Shown one piece after another: positions 61,350 to 64,000 of a stretch of DNA of 64,000 nucleotides. Numbering within the stretch: position 1 is the stretch's first letter; every line of letters begins with the position of its first letter. This stretch comes from Caryophanales bacterium (GTDB lineage: Bacteria; Bacillota; Bacilli; Bacillales; Bacillaceae_J): NCBI GenBank assembly GCA_012840465.1, contig DULJ01000067.1:101957-165956 (forward strand), given 5' to 3'. The notes beneath the pieces are model-generated. The model did not search any database, had not been told where the DNA came from, and saw only the letters and a list, made by a program, of their open reading frames with translations. Position numbers and translations under genes: made by a program.

Positions 61350-64000
61350 ATGGAATATAAAGATACGTTACTTATGCCAAAAACGGAATTTCCGATGAGA
61401 GGCAATTTGCCAAAACGCGAACCAGAAATCCAGGCAAAATGGGAAGAACAAAATATTTATAAAATGGTCCAAAAAAGAACGGAAGGACGTCCATTATTTG
61501 TCCTGCACGATGGACCTCCCTATGCAAATGGTGATATCCATATGGGTCATGCCCTTAATAAAATTATTAAGGATATCATCGTTCGTTTTAAATCAATGAG
61601 CGGCTATCATGCCCCGTATGTACCAGGTTGGGATACACACGGTTTACCGATCGAAACAGCGCTCACTAAAAATAAAAAAGTAGATCGCAAAAAAATGAGT
61701 GTTGCTGAATTCCGCAAGCTTTGTGAAGACTATGCTTATGAGCAAGTGGACCGCCAACGCGAACAATTTAAAAGACTTGGTGTTCGAGGGGATTGGGAAA
61801 ATCCTTATATCACATTAACAAAAGGTTATGAAGCACAGCAAATTAAAGTTTTCGGGGAAATGGCGAAAAAGGGTTATATCTATAAAGGGTTAAAGCCTGT
61901 TTATTGGTCACCATCATCTGAATCTGCATTAGCTGAAGCAGAAATTGAATATCAAGATAAGCGTTCTGCTTCCATTTACGTTGCTTTCCCAGTTAAGGAT
62001 GGCAAAGGTGTGTTAGCGGGTGATGAGAAAATCATCATTTGGACAACTACACCATGGACAATTCCGGCGAACCTTGGTATTTGTGTACATCCCGAGTTGG
62101 AATACAGCGTTGTAGAAGTGGACGGAGAAAAATACGTTCTTGCCTCTGCATTGTTAGAAACTGTTACAAAAACAATCGAATGGGAGAACGTAAAGGTTGT
62201 TAAAACTGTAAAAGGTGCAGAGCTTGAAAATGTAGTAGCTCGTCATCCGTTCTATGAACGTGACTCTTTAGTCATGCTTGGGGAGCATGTCACAACGGAA
62301 GCAGGTACAGGTTGTGTACACACTGCTCCTGGACATGGGGAAGATGACTTCTTAGTTAGTAAAAAATACGGATTGGACGTTTTAAATCCGGTTGATGATA
62401 AAGGATATTTTACCAGTCAGGCCCCTGGATTTGAAGGCTTATTCTATGATGATGCGAACAAGGTTGTATCAGAGAAGTTAGAGGAAGTTGGCGCGTTATT
62501 AAAGCTTACTTTTATTACTCACTCCTATCCACATGACTGGAGAACAAAGAAGCCGGTTATTTTCCGGGCTACAGCACAATGGTTTGCATCCATTAAAGAT
62601 TTTAGAGAAGAATTACTACAGGCGATTAAAGAAGTGAAATGGGTTCCTGCCTGGGGGGAAACTAGATTATTCAATATGATTAAGGACCGTGAAGATTGGT
62701 GTATTTCCCGTCAACGTGCATGGGGTGTTCCGATCCCGGTATTTTACGGTGAAGACGGTGAACCGATTATAACGGATGAAACAATTGCGCATGTATCTGA
62801 TTTATTTAGAGAACATGGTTCAAATGTATGGTTTGAAAGAGAAGCAAAGGATTTATTACCAGAAGGTTTCACATCACCACATAGTCCAAATGGCAAGTTC
62901 ACAAAAGAAACAGATATTATGGATGTTTGGTTTGATTCCGGATCCTCTCACCAAGCGGTGTTAGTAGAACGGGAAGAGTTGCAGCGTCCGGCTGATTTGT
63001 ATTTAGAGGGCTCTGACCAATATCGTGGCTGGTTTAATTCATCTTTATCAACTGGTGTCGCTGTAACTGGAAAAGCACCATATAAAGGAATTTTGAGCCA
63101 TGGCTTCGCGTTAGATGGTGAAGGTCGTAAAATGAGTAAGTCATTAGGAAATGTTGTTGTTCCTAATAAAGTGATGTCTCAGTTAGGAGCGGACATTCTT
63201 CGTCTATGGGTTGCTTCTGTTGATTATCAGGCAGATGTACGCGTATCCGATCCTATTCTTAAGCAGGTAGCAGAAGTATATCGAAAAATAAGAAATACGT
63301 TCAGATTCTTACTTGGAAACTTAAATGATTTTGATCCTGCTGTTCATAAGGTTTCTCTAAGTGATCTGCGCGAGGTTGATGTTTATATTTTAGCAAAGCT
63401 AAACAAGGTCATTGATAAAGTTCTGACATCTTATGAAAACTATGATTTCGCTGGAATTTATCATGCAGTAAATAACTTCTGTACAATTGAATTGAGCTCT
63501 TTTTATTTGGATGTGGCGAAGGATGTTCTATACATTGAGGCTGCAGATAGTAAAAACCGTCGGTCAATCCAGACAGTCCTTTACGAAACATTGCTTGCCT
63601 TAACTAAATTAGTAACTCCAATTTTGCCGCATACTACGGAAGAAGTATGGGCGTACATTCCGGGTGTTACAGAAGAAAGCGTACAGCTAGTGGATATGCC
63701 AAAAGTAACAGAAATTGAAAATGCTGTGGCTATTGAAGAAAAATGGGATACATTTATGGAAATTCGTGATGATGTTTTAAAAGCTTTAGAAAATGCTCGT
63801 AATGAGAAAGTAATCGGTAAATCATTAACAGCAAGCATTACGTTATATCCAAATGAAAAATATAAGGATCTTCTTCAAAATATTGAAGATTTACAAAAAC
63901 TATTCATTGTTTCACATTTAGAGATTGCTGGTGATCAAGCCAATGCTCCAAGTGAAGCTCAAAGCTTTGATACTTTATCAGTTGTTGTCAAGCAGGCTGA
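61350..64000 (+). CDS. ileS: Isoleucyl-tRNA synthetase, incomplete at window end
   Basis: [37 protein letters not shown] and KMSKS motifs; no stop before 64000, so absent from the ORF track. Confidence 0.97.
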   Translation, partial: MEYKDTLLMPKTEFPMRGNLPKREPEIQAKWEEQNIYKMVQKRTEGRPLFVLHDGPPYANGDIHMGHALNKIIKDIIVRFKSMSGYHAPYVPGWDTHGLPIETALTKNKKVDRKKMSVAEFRKLCEDYAYEQVDRQREQFKRLGVRGDWENPYITLTKGYEAQQIKVFGEMAKKGYIYKGLKPVYWSPSSESALAEAEIEYQDKRSASIYVAFPVKDGKGVLAGDEKIIIWTTTPWTIPANLGICVHPELEYSVVEVDGEKYVLASALLETVTKTIEWENVKVVKTVKGAELENVVARHPFYERDSLVMLGEHVTTEAGTGCVHTAPGHGEDDFLVSKKYGLDVLNPVDDKGYFTSQAPGFEGLFYDDANKVVSEKLEEVGALLKLTFITHSYPHDWRTKKPVIFRATAQWFASIKDFREELLQAIKEVKWVPAWGETRLFNMIKDREDWCISRQRAWGVPIPVFYGEDGEPIITDETIAHVSDLFREHGSNVWFEREAKDLLPEGFTSPHSPNGKFTKETDIMDVWFDSGSSHQAVLVEREELQRPADLYLEGSDQYRGWFNSSLSTGVAVTGKAPYKGILSHGFALDGEGRKMSKSLGNVVVPNKVMSQLGADILRLWVASVDYQADVRVSDPILKQVAEVYRKIRNTFRFLLGNLNDFDPAVHKVSLSDLREVDVYILAKLNKVIDKVLTSYENYDFAGIYHAVNNFCTIELSSFYLDVAKDVLYIEAADSKNRRSIQTVLYETLLALTKLVTPILPHTTEEVWAYIPGVTEESVQLVDMPKVTEIENAVAIEEKWDTFMEIRDDVLKALENARNEKVIGKSLTASITLYPNEKYKDLLQNIEDLQKLFIVSHLEIAGDQANAPSEAQSFDTLSVVVKQA

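Noticed and set aside
62776-62964. Track ORFs within ileS (62776-62964, 63409-63591, 63581-63838)
   Set aside because: They lie inside the ileS reading frame, which is missing from the track only because it has no stop before the window end.

Overview
The window is a Bacillaceae-type chromosome segment of low G+C, syntenic with the B. subtilis ylaK to ileS interval. In order it contains: ylaK (3' end), ylaN and ftsW; ctaA/ctaBCDEFG (heme A synthesis and caa3-type cytochrome c oxidase); the ylb genes (ylbA-ylbQ region, including rsmD, coaD, tmcAL and rpmF); bshC; the dcw cell-division/murein cluster (mraZ to ftsZ, with murF inside it); spoIIGA-sigE-sigG; ylmC-ylmH with sepF; divIVA; and a T-box-controlled ileS that runs off the end. 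Most of it is ordinary core genome. The main accessory region is a ~3.5 kb decayed integrated element between ylbM (tmcAL) and ylbN (~23583-27132). It holds a multiply disrupted tyrosine integrase, an intact class II Fic protein placed directly downstream of an S24/CI-type repressor, a disrupted Cro-like gene, two matching TCCG-N8-CGGA operators, and a candidate 13-bp attachment repeat abutting the ylbN promoter. Other points of interest are interspersed structured repeats (one family carries a covarying hairpin with a tandem G.A-type internal loop), a shared ftsW/ctaA stop and terminator palindrome, 10-bp-periodic candidate MraZ boxes, a triple direct repeat upstream of ftsA, and sporulation-type promoter candidates. 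All calls come from reading the sequence and the supplied ORF track; no database search was run.
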